Source: Bacillus pinisoli (GTDB lineage Bacteria > Bacillota > Bacilli > Bacillales > SA4). Taken from it: DNA of 64,000 bases. Positions 17,650 to 25,535 of the stretch are shown piece after piece. Below the pieces are notes generated by a model, which was not told the DNA's origin, did not search any database, and worked only from the letters and a program-made list of their open reading frames with translations. Location of the stretch: positions 1 through 64,000 of the forward strand of contig NZ_JAJQKI010000014.1 of assembly GCF_023036475.1 (NCBI RefSeq), given 5' to 3'. Position numbers and translations under genes: made by a program. How positions within the stretch are numbered: the stretch's first letter is position 1; each line of letters starts with the position of its first letter.

Positions 17650-17871
17650 TTAGTGTTTGGGTCCTATTATTTTTAAGATCGCGATAGTATCTTCATTCGC
17701 TGTTTGGACAACTGTATTAATCATGGTTTCCATACGGTCTAGTTGTGCGTAGACCATATCAAATTTCGTATCGACCTTATTCTCTAGGTTTTTAAACTTC
17801 TTTTCAAATTTGTCATCCATTATTTCAAACTTCGCATCTAATTCTTTAATGGCTTTAAGAATTTCATCCAT
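17650..17871 (-). CDS. Small coiled-coil protein of unknown function
   Basis: A 73-residue, highly charged protein, nearly all predicted coiled coil. A heptad pattern runs from MDEILKAIKELDAKFEIM through ENKVDTKFDMVYAQLDRM, and the C-terminus is short and hydrophobic (IAILKIIGPKH). Similar small coiled-coil proteins occur in Bacillus without assigned function. GGGAGGTG lies 7 bp before the ATG. Two candidate Spo0A boxes lie 70-120 bp upstream, so it may be controlled during the transition to sporulation. Confidence 0.75.
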   Translation of the reverse strand: MDEILKAIKELDAKFEIMDDKFEKKFKNLENKVDTKFDMVYAQLDRMETMINTVVQTANEDTIAILKIIGPKH

Positions 17872-17939
17872 TTAATTTCACCTCCCTTAATCGTATATTA
17901 TACTAGATTTTTATATAAATGAAGTAGCAATATTAATAA

Positions 17940-17990
17940 TTCGACACAATTAAAAGTAGTTGTCTAAAGAATATGGATATTGCTGTCGAA
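17940..17990. promoter_or_regulatory. Two candidate Spo0A (0A) boxes
   Basis: TTCGACA at 17940-17946 is the exact reverse complement of the 0A core TGTCGAA, which occurs directly at 17984-17990. The facing pair is 44 bp apart (start to start), upstream of the minus-strand 73-residue gene. The spore-forming context fits, but binding is inferred from the motif alone. Confidence 0.5.
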
Positions 17991-18140
17991 TTCCCGGGAA
18001 ATAAAATGATTTTATGAAAAAAATCGAATTGTGACATATTACGAAGGGAAAGGATTGAACGGGTTTAGGTTACAGTAGAAGTATTTCTATTCTCTTTTAA
18101 TTGTTCATAAATCCTTAAAAACGAAAAGGGCCTAAATAAA

Positions 18141-18425
18141 AAAACAGCTTCCAATGGGAGCTGTTTTCTATTTACGTATGTAGACGCCGCATTTGCCGTA
18201 ATTCATATAAGAAAGTTTTAAACCACCACTTCTCAAAGTGGGTGTTTGTAGAACCGTTCCTGCATGTCCTCCATGTCATATAGACAAAGGCTTGTCATTC
18301 CAGATTCGAGTTAAACTCCCTAATACAGTCTTAAAGGTTAAAACTTAATTATAAATACGTACAACGCAGCTTGTTACTTATATTACCCTAAATGGATCAC
18401 GAATTCAAATGGAAACAGTTCCCGA
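18141..18425. repeat. Structured dispersed repeat, copy 1
   Basis: The stretch is closely similar to 63677-64000. It begins with a hairpin (AAAACAGCT/AGCTGTTTT, 18141-18167), then a conserved block. In the block, AAGTTTTAAACC (18213-18224) pairs with GGTTAAAACTT (18336-18346), enclosing a CCACC...GGGTG hairpin and a TGTC-ATATA-GACA hairpin. Sequence similarity continues to about 18425. No gene lies on it. It may be a non-coding RNA or a non-autonomous mobile element; the orientation is not known. Confidence 0.75.
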
Positions 18426-18502
18426 TATTTCTTACGTAAAGAGTAGACTAAAAACAGTTGTTCCTTAACACTTCGAAGCAACCAAGTGTATTCCTCTGCA
18501 AT
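18383..18502 (-). pseudogene. Possible protein tail next to the structured repeat
   Basis: On the minus strand a frame of about 39 residues without a start runs into a stop at 18383-18385. It reads coherently (EEYTWLLRSVKEQLFLVY, then SLRKKYRELFPFEFVIHLG). The corresponding part of copy 2 is similar but broken by stops (ending ATVG before a stop). This could be the end of a decayed mobile-element gene whose 3' flank is the structured repeat. I do not recognise the family. Confidence 0.3.
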
Positions 18503-18794
18503 TTAATATGAAGTAAATATTATATTTGTAAATGGGATGTAAAGATGAAAAGTGGTTATAAACTATTACGTTTAAACTTTTCTACAAGATTAGACAGGTT
18601 AATTATTATTCTATGAAATATTATCGGGTATTTAGTCCTATTAGTTAGACATAGAAAAAGTTACTAATTAAAGAATAATAGGGTGTTATACCTATTTTAT
18701 CGGATTTACAATATCTCAAACTCTTCTAAATTTATTCTTAATACTAGTCACTTATAATTGAGTTTGTGATTAAAACATAAAGGAGGAAGAGAAA
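18426..18794. other. AT-rich intergenic region before alkaline phosphatase
   Basis: No gene is recognised apart from the possible tail described at 18383-18502. A TATAAT at 18753-18758 is a plausible -10 for the phosphatase gene and has no good -35. Upstream, TTTACA (18705) and TTAATA (18738) sit 33 bp apart, a multiple of the 11 bp PhoP-box spacing, but the intervening units are poor. Confidence 0.4.
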
Positions 18795-20192
18795 TTGAGT
18801 CTTAAAAAGAAATTATTACCTATTGCTGTAGTATCTTCTGTTGCTTTTGGAAGTTTATTAGGAAGCTTTACGGAGAGAGTCGAAGCAAAAGAAAAAAGCA
18901 ATAACGCTGAAATTAAAAACGTTATTTTCTTAATCGGTGATGGCATGGGCGTTTCTTATACTTCTGCTTATCGTTACCTAAAGAATGATTCCAATACGGA
19001 GTTTGTAGATAAAACAGAGCTTGATAAGTATCTAGTAGGTCAACAAATGACCTACCCTGAGGATCCAGAACAGAATATTACAGATTCAGCTTCTGCTGCA
19101 ACTGCCATGTCAGCTGGTATTAAAACATATAATAATGCAATTGCTGTAGACAATGATGGGACAATCGTAAAGACGGTCTTAGAAGCGGCAAAAGAAAAAG
19201 GGAAAGCGACAGGTCTTGTGGCTACTTCAGAAATTACCCATGCGACTCCAGCATCCTTTGGTGCTCATGACGAGAGCCGTAAAAACATGAACGCAATTGC
19301 TAATGACTATTATGATGACCTCATTAACGGGCAACACAAGGTAGATGTTCTTTTAGGTGGAGGAACAGATTTGTTTATCCGTAAAGATCGTAACCTTGTG
19401 GAAGAGTTTAAAAAAGATGGGTATAGCTATGTAACAAATAAAAATGAGCTATTAAAAGATAAGAATGGACAAGTTCTTGGCTTATTTGCAACACGTGGTT
19501 TACCGAAAATGATTGACCGTACAGAAGAAATACCTTCACTTGAAGACATGACAAAGTCAGCAATTGATCGTTTGAGTAAGGATAAAGATGGATTCTTCTT
19601 AATGGTAGAAGGAAGCCAAATTGACTGGGCTGGTCATGATAATGATATTGTAGCGGCAATGAGCGATATGGAAGACTTTGAGAAAGCATTTAAAGCTGCT
19701 ATTGATTTTGCAAAAAAGGATAAACACACATTAGTTGTAGCAACGGCTGACCATTCTACAGGCGGATACTCTATCGGGGCTGATGGTATCTATAACTGGT
19801 TTGCAGAACCAATTAAAGCAGCTAAACGTACTCCAGACTATATGGCTAATGAAATTGCTAAGGGTGCAAATGTAGAAGATACATTAAAGAAGTATATTGA
19901 TCAGGACATCCTTGCTTTAACTAGTGAAGAAATTCAATCGGTTAAAGACGTGGCTAACCTAAAAGTAACGGATATTGATAATGCGATTGAAAATATCTTT
20001 AATAAGCGCACACATACTGGTTGGACAACTGGTGGGCACACAGGGGAAGACGTACCTGTGTATGCATTTGGCCCTGCAAGCGATAGATTCATAGGCCAAA
20101 TTGATAATACAGATAACGCAAAAATTATCTTTGAAATCATTGAAAATGGAAAGTCTAAAAGTAAAGAAGATGATGAGGAAGATGAAGATTAA
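18795..20192 (+). CDS. Secreted alkaline phosphatase
   Basis: A 465-residue alkaline phosphatase of the PhoA/PhoB superfamily. It has a signal peptide (MSLKKKLLPIAVVSSVAFGS, cleavage near VEAKE), the metal-site strand VIFLIGDGMG, and the phosphoserine motif TDSASAATAM with nucleophile Ser98. Metal ligands are in DWAGHDND and TADHSTGG, and a late GGHTGEDVPV supplies a His. It hydrolyses phosphomonoesters outside the cell to supply phosphate. The acidic tail (KEDDEEDED) is unusual and may bind cations. The start is TTG 18795, directly after AAGGAGGAA. By family it should be induced under phosphate starvation; only a weak PhoP-box-like spacing is visible upstream. Confidence 0.92.
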   Translation: MSLKKKLLPIAVVSSVAFGSLLGSFTERVEAKEKSNNAEIKNVIFLIGDGMGVSYTSAYRYLKNDSNTEFVDKTELDKYLVGQQMTYPEDPEQNITDSASAATAMSAGIKTYNNAIAVDNDGTIVKTVLEAAKEKGKATGLVATSEITHATPASFGAHDESRKNMNAIANDYYDDLINGQHKVDVLLGGGTDLFIRKDRNLVEEFKKDGYSYVTNKNELLKDKNGQVLGLFATRGLPKMIDRTEEIPSLEDMTKSAIDRLSKDKDGFFLMVEGSQIDWAGHDNDIVAAMSDMEDFEKAFKAAIDFAKKDKHTLVVATADHSTGGYSIGADGIYNWFAEPIKAAKRTPDYMANEIAKGANVEDTLKKYIDQDILALTSEEIQSVKDVANLKVTDIDNAIENIFNKRTHTGWTTGGHTGEDVPVYAFGPASDRFIGQIDNTDNAKIIFEIIENGKSKSKEDDEEDED

Positions 20193-20206
20193 TGATTAAT
20201 AGGGTG

Positions 20207-20236
20207 TGAGGTTGTCTAAAAGGCAGCCTCGTACCT
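20207..20236 (+). terminator. Probable terminator after alkaline phosphatase
   Basis: GAGGTTGTC pairs with GGCAGCCTC (with G-T pairs) and is followed by ACCTTTTATT. The T tract is poor, so termination may be partial. Confidence 0.6.
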
Positions 20237-20275
20237 TTTATTAAAGTTTATTGATAATGGATGGAGGGGTTCTTC

Positions 20276-20914
20276 TTGAAAAAACAAGTCATGATCGTTA
20301 CTCTTTTATTGGTCTTCTTGATTGGGTGCTCACCCACAGCACTAAATGACAATGCCGCAGAATCTAATCACACAGAATTGGATATGAAAGCGTACGAAGA
20401 ATATCTTCCCAATCCACAAGTACCCAGTGATGATAGTCTACAAAAAGTAAACGATACGGTTACGGATGAAAAAGGCGAACTGACGTTAAAACAAATAAAA
20501 CATGTCAATAAAACATATAATCTGGGTGATATTGAACTTAGAATTATAGATGTCAAGGTGATGCATTTAGTACCAGATTACAGCCTCATTGATTATTTTC
20601 ATACTCTTACACATGATGAAGAATTTGATTTCGTCAAAGTATTTGTTGAAATCACAAATACATCAGACGAAAAAATGAATGTAGCACCTGTTGCTATTTT
20701 TAAGACGAGTACAGGTGAAAATGTCCCTTGGGAAAATGATATCTATTTAGACGGTCTAAATGGTGAAATTGAGGGTAATAGTAAAAGGCTAGGGAACCTT
20801 GGCTTTATCATCGAGGAATCAGATATTGATTATATTGAGATTACAACAAGTGATCTTTTTAATGAAGAAGAGGAAAAGGTTAGCAAGGCGGAGAAGATTA
20901 AAATCGAATTTTAG
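20276..20914 (+). CDS. Lipoprotein with DUF4352-like immunoglobulin-type domain
   Basis: A 212-residue lipoprotein: MKKQVMIVTLLLVFLIGC gives a lipobox ending in Cys18, so the mature protein is anchored to the outer face of the membrane. After an acidic linker, residues about 75-210 show the DUF4352/TRF2-like beta pattern (YNLGDIELRIIDVKV, FVKVFVEITNTSDEKMNV, GFIIEESDIDYIEITT). Its function is unknown; such domains are common in Bacillus surface lipoproteins. The start is TTG 20276, preceded by GGAGGGG; the in-frame ATG at 20261 lies before that ribosome-binding site. Confidence 0.82.
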   Translation: MKKQVMIVTLLLVFLIGCSPTALNDNAAESNHTELDMKAYEEYLPNPQVPSDDSLQKVNDTVTDEKGELTLKQIKHVNKTYNLGDIELRIIDVKVMHLVPDYSLIDYFHTLTHDEEFDFVKVFVEITNTSDEKMNVAPVAIFKTSTGENVPWENDIYLDGLNGEIEGNSKRLGNLGFIIEESDIDYIEITTSDLFNEEEEKVSKAEKIKIEF

Positions 20915-20945
20915 AAGTAAAATCTACCCTCAAATGGTAGTTAAG

Positions 20946-20974
20946 AAAAAGGTGACCTATTGTGTCACCTTTTT
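20946..20974 (+). terminator. Terminator after the lipoprotein gene
   Basis: AAAAAGGTGAC pairs with GTCACCTTTTT. Confidence 0.9.
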
Positions 20975-21321
20975 AAAATCCCAAGATAGATATAAAGTTA
21001 CGTATACCAATCTCACTTTTTGTAAGGGAAGCGGTTTGATATTTACGAAATGCTACTTCTAAGTCACGTCAAGAGAGGGAGGATGATGTTTTTGGAAAGC
21101 GTCGCGTGCTAGGGGCAATCCTTGTTGATGATAAATCTTAAGTTGCTCAGTATATGGATATTGATTCATGTTACTCCATTCCTATTATTTATTTTACTTA
21201 GTATATGTAATAGACACATAAAGGAATGAATTCCTATATCAAACAAGATGCAAATCGTGTATTCTATTGGAAAGTTACTATCTTACTATCTAATAAAGAT
21301 ACAGATGAAAGGGAGAACATC
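20975..21321. other. Intergenic region before the chemoreceptor gene
   Basis: No supported gene is seen. A short coherent frame near 21048-21140 (reading SRQEREDDVFGKRRVLGAI and ending DDKS) could be a relic but is too short to assign. The chemoreceptor promoter is presumably here. Confidence 0.4.
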
Positions 21322-23004
21322 ATGAAATCCATTCGTACAAAATTATTACTTGGATTTACTATTATTTTGTTATTAGTGGCGGGAATGTCCATTTTTACGA
21401 TTTATAACACCTCCCGTACCAACGCCATTGCAGAAGAGATGATTAATGACGATATAGAAGAGTTTGATATGTATCAAACACTACGATTCAATGTGGCAGA
21501 ACGAATTGCTGTCACAAGAGGATATTTATTGTACGGTGATCCTACATTAAAAGAGAAATTCTTCGCTTATACAAAAGAAAGTAAAATATTAGAAGAAAAA
21601 TTAAAAGGATATTTATCAGATGAGGAACGCCCCTTTGCTCAAGAAATCATTACCAAAAGCGAAATGTGGGGAGAAAAATTAACACAAGAAGTCTATAATG
21701 TTTACGAGACAAACCCAGAACAAGCTATTCTTAATAACAAAGGAATTCGTTCACAATCAGAAGAGCTTATGTTGTTATTAAGTCAAGCCGTGGAAAAAGA
21801 AGATACGACAGTTACTGAAATGGGGACAAGCATTATATCAAAAGGAATAGCAACAGAAAGGGCAAACTTCATTGTATCAATATGTGTGATTTTGTCTGGA
21901 ATTGGAATTGCTTTTTATGTTTCTCATATCATTACTAAGCCAATATTAGGTGTAATCTCATATTTAAAAAACATGGCAAATGGTGACTTCACAGGAGAAG
22001 ATATGAATACTTCTTCTCAAGATGAAGTAGGTGTTTTGATTACAGCGATGAATGCTATGAATACAGAGTTACGACACATTATCCGTCAAGTTCGTACTAC
22101 ATCTGAATCAGTTGCAGCGTCATCTGAAGAATTAACCGCAAGCGCAGAAGGCACAGTAATGGCTGCTCAACAAATTTCAACGTCCATTAATGATGTATCA
22201 GAAGGAGCAACTTCACAGCTACGTTCAATTCAATCTTCCCATTCTATCGTATCCGAAATAGCAAAAGGAATGAATGAAGTAGCAAGTTCCATTACATCGG
22301 TGGCAGAAAAAACGGTAGAAACAACAAAACAAAGTCAGATAGGAAATGATATCGTTCAACAAACAATATCAGGTATGAAAAACGTTCAATCACATGTGGG
22401 GCAAACATCAGAAGTGATTTCAATGTTAGCGAAAAAATCAGGAGAAATCGGCCAAATTGTGGAGTTAATTAGTGTTATTTCATCTCAAACAAATCTTCTT
22501 GCGTTAAACGCAGCTATTGAAGCAGCTAGAGCAGGTGAGCACGGAAAAGGATTTGCGGTTGTTGCCGATGAAGTGAAAAAACTAGCAGAAGAGTCAGGAA
22601 AAGCAGCGGGACAAATTAGCGAGCTTATTTTGGCGATTCAAAATGAAACGAAAAAAGCGGTACTATCTATGGAACAAGGAATTGATTCTGTTACAGAGGG
22701 AATGCAACTTGTGAACCAAACGGGAGAGGCATTTTCTGTAATATCAGAGAGTGTTACGTTCATTTCAGAGCAATCACAAGAGGTATCCGCAATTGTCCAA
22801 CAAATCACAGCTGGAACAGAGACTATGAAAGAAAGTATTTCTAATGTCGCATCAATTTCAGAACTATCGAGTCATAACGCTCAAAATGTTTCCGCTTCGA
22901 CACAAGAATCACTTGCTTCTATTGAAGAAATTTCATCTTCCTCTGCTTCACTTGCACATATGGCAGAAGAGTTGCAAAGTTTAGTTCGCAAATTTAAAAT
23001 CTAA
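21322..23004 (+). CDS. Methyl-accepting chemotaxis protein
   Basis: A 560-residue transmembrane chemoreceptor. TM1 is at about residues 8-28, followed by an extracytoplasmic sensor of about 150 residues with a helical 4HB-type pattern, TM2 (about 183-205), a HAMP domain (about 206-258), and a long cytoplasmic coiled coil. The signalling tip around [20 protein letters not shown] (from about 391) contacts CheA and CheW. It directs swimming in response to an unknown ligand. The start ATG 21322 follows GAAAGGGAG; the frame is open to 21226 without a ribosome-binding site. There is no CheA or CheW neighbour, so it is an orphan receptor. Confidence 0.93.
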   Translation: MKSIRTKLLLGFTIILLLVAGMSIFTIYNTSRTNAIAEEMINDDIEEFDMYQTLRFNVAERIAVTRGYLLYGDPTLKEKFFAYTKESKILEEKLKGYLSDEERPFAQEIITKSEMWGEKLTQEVYNVYETNPEQAILNNKGIRSQSEELMLLLSQAVEKEDTTVTEMGTSIISKGIATERANFIVSICVILSGIGIAFYVSHIITKPILGVISYLKNMANGDFTGEDMNTSSQDEVGVLITAMNAMNTELRHIIRQVRTTSESVAASSEELTASAEGTVMAAQQISTSINDVSEGATSQLRSIQSSHSIVSEIAKGMNEVASSITSVAEKTVETTKQSQIGNDIVQQTISGMKNVQSHVGQTSEVISMLAKKSGEIGQIVELISVISSQTNLLALNAAIEAARAGEHGKGFAVVADEVKKLAEESGKAAGQISELILAIQNETKKAVLSMEQGIDSVTEGMQLVNQTGEAFSVISESVTFISEQSQEVSAIVQQITAGTETMKESISNVASISELSSHNAQNVSASTQESLASIEEISSSSASLAHMAEELQSLVRKFKI

Positions 23005-23071
23005 GAAAAATAAAAGTGATTGAAATGATAATGGAGAATGGAAACACGCGAAACTAAAATATTATGTCCAC

Positions 23072-23327
23072 TATTCATTCCTTAACTTGGGTGGGAAGCA
23101 ACTGCACAAGCGATAAAGCATCAGTTTAATTGTACAGTTAACCTAAGAATAAGAAAGGATAAAAACTTTATTACTGACAACGGTATTTTTTTCTTGATTG
23201 CAAGTTTATTATAATAAGAAATCCTGAGAAATTGCATCGTGAACTAAAGTTACTAACTAGAGTAGTTGAAACAGGCTTATTTAATAATATGGTTGATCAA
23301 GTTATTGTTGGACTAGTGAAGGAGTAA
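23072..23327 (+). pseudogene. Remnant of ribose-5-phosphate isomerase A (rpiA)
   Basis: From 23089 one frame reads GWEATAQAIKHQFNC, then KNFITDNGIFF, then hits stops. A second frame from about 23200 continues KFIIIRNPEKLHRELK and TRVVETGLFNNMVDQVIVG. Together these match the C-terminal third of RpiA (TDNGN-like and VVExGLF-like motifs). The two halves lie in different frames and no 5' part is visible, so it is a frameshifted relic of the isomerase of the pentose phosphate pathway. It ends at the TAA at 23325. Confidence 0.85.
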
Positions 23328-23385
23328 AGATAATAGGGAGAGGGGGAAATTTAATTCCATATTTAGTGGGATTATTTTTTCCTCT

Positions 23386-23862
23386 TTATTTTATAGACGT
23401 AGAAGCTAGTTTAAAATACCACCTATAAAACACCCACGATCCATATAAAGTTACGTATATAGATAACCAAGAAATATACCATTCCCACTTTATGTAAGAA
23501 ATAAGATTAGTGTATCTTTCAAATAATATTTCTGGGATGACAATGGCTGTGCAAAAAGTACTTATATTAGTAAATTTACTCCATCTACTTCTTTTTTGTG
23601 GATAATAGAGGCAAAAGAAAATACTAATGATTGGATAGGTAAGGAACTCGAATAAAAAGCTAGTACGATTCACTTCTGCAAGTTCTCGAACGGGGTATTC
23701 AATGAGACACAGCTCAACGGCTAATAGACCTAAAACCCAGGTGATAAACTGTTGGAACAAGAAGATGATGCTAGCTTCTTTCCATTTATTTTTAGGGATA
23801 AAAGCTAAGGAAATAAAGGTGATTGAATAGATTACATATAACATTAAATACTCTATATTCAT
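23386..23862 (-). CDS. CBO0543 family membrane protein
   Basis: A 158-residue membrane protein with about five hydrophobic segments: an N-terminal YLMLYVIYSITFISLAF, about 35-52, and three more in the C-terminal half. It has the pattern of the CBO0543 family of small Bacillus and Clostridium membrane proteins of unknown function. A basic loop (YYPQKRSRWSKF) is conserved between segments. It overlaps the upstream paralogue by 4 bp (ATGA), so the pair formed one operon. The upstream partner is broken by a stop codon, which may weaken coupled translation of this gene. Confidence 0.75.
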   Translation of the reverse strand: MNIEYLMLYVIYSITFISLAFIPKNKWKEASIIFLFQQFITWVLGLLAVELCLIEYPVRELAEVNRTSFLFEFLTYPIISIFFCLYYPQKRSRWSKFTNISTFCTAIVIPEILFERYTNLISYIKWEWYISWLSIYVTLYGSWVFYRWYFKLASTSIK

Positions 23863-24347
23863 AAGTAACGAACCTTTTTCACTTCTAAGTCTTTAATCAT
23901 CCACAATACATAGCGACGACATAACCATAGCTCTATTAGGAAGTTAAAGAAGCTTCTAATTAAATTATCCCATTTAACATCCATCATGTTTGTAAATTGT
24001 CCAATCACAAGCATAAAAGCTAAGATCATACCTACCCAAAACACATAATGAACAAAACGTCTAGGAAATGAAGCGTTTATGGGGAATTTAAGTTGAAACA
24101 GTACGGCGAAGGTGGGAAATACGATATATTCCATTGTAAAATTTATTTTCGTAGCATAGTTAAATAAGCGAACGGGTGCCTCGAGTAATCCAACATAGGT
24201 TAAACCGGTACTAAACAGCTAAGTTAACATGTGGAAGAATAGGAAGGCTCCGATTGCTTCACGCAGTCTGTTTCTTGGTGTTACTTTCCAAAGAATGAGT
24301 GGAAAAACTACCCATATTAAAATGATTACATAATAATCTAACGTCAT
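23859..24347 (-). pseudogene. CBO0543 family membrane protein, interrupted by one stop codon
   Basis: From ATG 24347 the frame encodes MTLDYYVIILIWVVFPLI and continues to FLFFHMLT (42 codons). It meets TAG at 24219-24221 and then continues in the same frame for 120 more codons (LFSTGLTYVGLLEAPVRLF onward) to RYL at 23859. Both parts fit one CBO0543-type membrane protein similar to its neighbour. The TAG stands where a Trp (TGG) would fit, so one substitution explains the break. A downstream ATG at 24134 would give only the C-terminal 91 residues. Confidence 0.8.
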
Positions 24348-24450
24348 ATAATGTTAACACCTCACTATTATTATTAGAGGTGAGGAGTAATTCTATGTAG
24401 TTTCTTTTACATTTATGAATGTGTGAGTATGACAGTTTTTTATATTTTGG

Positions 24451-24650
24451 AAAGGGTGTTTTTGTATAGATTGTTGCTTCCGTAAAAATCTCAGGAAGCC
24501 GGATTTTTACTCGGTAGTAGAGTGTCGAGAGTTTTGAATAGAGAGAGTTGCTCTTTTCTAACTATGATCACTTAGGTTCTACGTATTAAAAAGGGTATGC
24601 TTTTAAAATTAGTAGCTTGAAAAGCAACAACGTATTAGAAAAGAGCCTTT
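24451..24650. mobile_element. MITE-like element with 29 bp terminal inverted repeats
   Basis: The 200 bp element begins AAAGGGTGTTTT and ends, read on the minus strand, AAAGGCTCTTTT. The two 29 bp ends match at 22 positions, including TTGTTGCTT at their inner part. It contains a GTAAAAATC/GATTTTTAC hairpin and no coding sequence. It lies between the CBO0543 pair and the MarR gene. Related ends occur at 34121-34173 and, partially, at 45389-45425. Confidence 0.65.
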
Positions 24651-24749
24651 GGAAAATATTTCTTTTACAACCTACTTGCTTTCACAACTCCTTTTTGTTA
24701 ATATCGTTTCAAAGCTAACGATTTTGAAAATATTTAGGGAGGTATTCTT

Positions 24750-25262
24750 ATTCATTCATTCAATGAGGAAGGAGAACTTCTTCCTGAAGAAGTGGACACG
24801 ATCAATCGGTTAACACAGATTCCTATAGATTCGTTGCATGTAGATGCAATTGCCGTTGTCACGAATCTCTATCGTGTGGCGCAGGGATTAAAGAACAAGA
24901 TGGAACAGGAAGTGCTAGCCGAATTCGGCTTATCCTGGACGGCCTTTTCTATGCTTTATGATCTATGGATTTGGGAGTCGGTGGAGACAAAGAAGCTTGC
25001 TTTATCTTCTGGTGTGTCGAAGGCCACTGTCAGTAACATAACGAAAACGCTAGAAAGTAAAGAACTATGTTATAGAAAAACGGACAATCGAGACAGAAGA
25101 ATGACCTACGTTGTCTTAACCGATAAGGGAAAGCAAGTGATGGAGACTCTGTACCCACGATTTCATAAAGGTGAAATAGAAATAGTCTCTAGTTTGTCAA
25201 AAGACGAACAAATAAACATGACGAAGTTACTTAGACAGATTATTAGAGACAATCAGTTTTAA
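24750..25262 (+). CDS. MarR-family transcriptional regulator (YwaE-like)
   Basis: A protein of about 170 residues with the winged-helix MarR fold. There is a dimerisation helix at the N-terminus (AVVTNLYRVAQGLKNKMEQE), the recognition segment KLALSSGVSKATVSNITKTL, and the wing KTDNRDRRMTYVVLTDKG. It lies directly upstream of tyrZ, the arrangement of ywaE-tyrZ in B. subtilis, so it may act on the same locus or on aromatic stress. The start is a puzzle: the first usual start is GTG 24792, without a ribosome-binding site, whereas ATT 24750 lies 7 bp after a perfect AGGGAGG and is in frame. I therefore place the start at 24750 with caution. Confidence 0.8.
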   Translation: MHSFNEEGELLPEEVDTINRLTQIPIDSLHVDAIAVVTNLYRVAQGLKNKMEQEVLAEFGLSWTAFSMLYDLWIWESVETKKLALSSGVSKATVSNITKTLESKELCYRKTDNRDRRMTYVVLTDKGKQVMETLYPRFHKGEIEIVSSLSKDEQINMTKLLRQIIRDNQF

Positions 25263-25269
25263 TGACAGT

Positions 25270-25511
25270 TTCATATTGTAGATGCTATGACAGGAAACCT
25301 AGTAGTCGTTATCTCCCTGTGAACAGAGAGTCGGTGGTTGGTGCAAACCGATACATAGATAACACGAATTACATTCCTTGAGCTTTCTTTGTGAGGAGCA
25401 AAGAACGGGTGGACCGTTAATCGTTTAAGTGGAAGGATGATGTCCTTCAATTAGGGTGGTACCGCGTGTAAAAGTTAAGCCACGTCCCTTGTTTAGGGAT
25501 GTGGTTTTTTT
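25270..25511 (+). promoter_or_regulatory. Tyrosine T-box leader
   Basis: A complete T-box. A stem I arm (GTTATCT/AGATAAC) is followed by a specifier loop with TAC (25370-25372, tyrosine) flanked by A. The conserved T-box AGGGTGGTACCGCG lies at 25453-25466, and a terminator CCACGTCCCT/AGGGATGTGG with T run ends at about 25511. Uncharged tRNA-Tyr (GUA) should pair with the specifier and with the TGGT bulge, stabilise the antiterminator and allow transcription of tyrZ. Confidence 0.95.
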
Positions 25512-25535
25512 ATATTTTCTAGGAGGGAAATATTG

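Noticed and set aside
18170-18350. 6S RNA gene
   Set aside because: The element has a closing stem and internal hairpins, but I could not match the 6S central-bubble pattern and it occurs twice within 64 kb. It is kept as an unassigned structured repeat.
18700-18760. PhoP box of the alkaline phosphatase gene
   Set aside because: Only two TT-rich hexamers (18705, 18738) fit an 11 bp periodicity; the units between them do not fit. The evidence is too weak to call.
21048-21140. Short coherent frame (SRQEREDDVFGKRRVLGAI)
   Set aside because: It is too short, has no recognised family and is bounded by stops. It may be a relic but cannot be supported.
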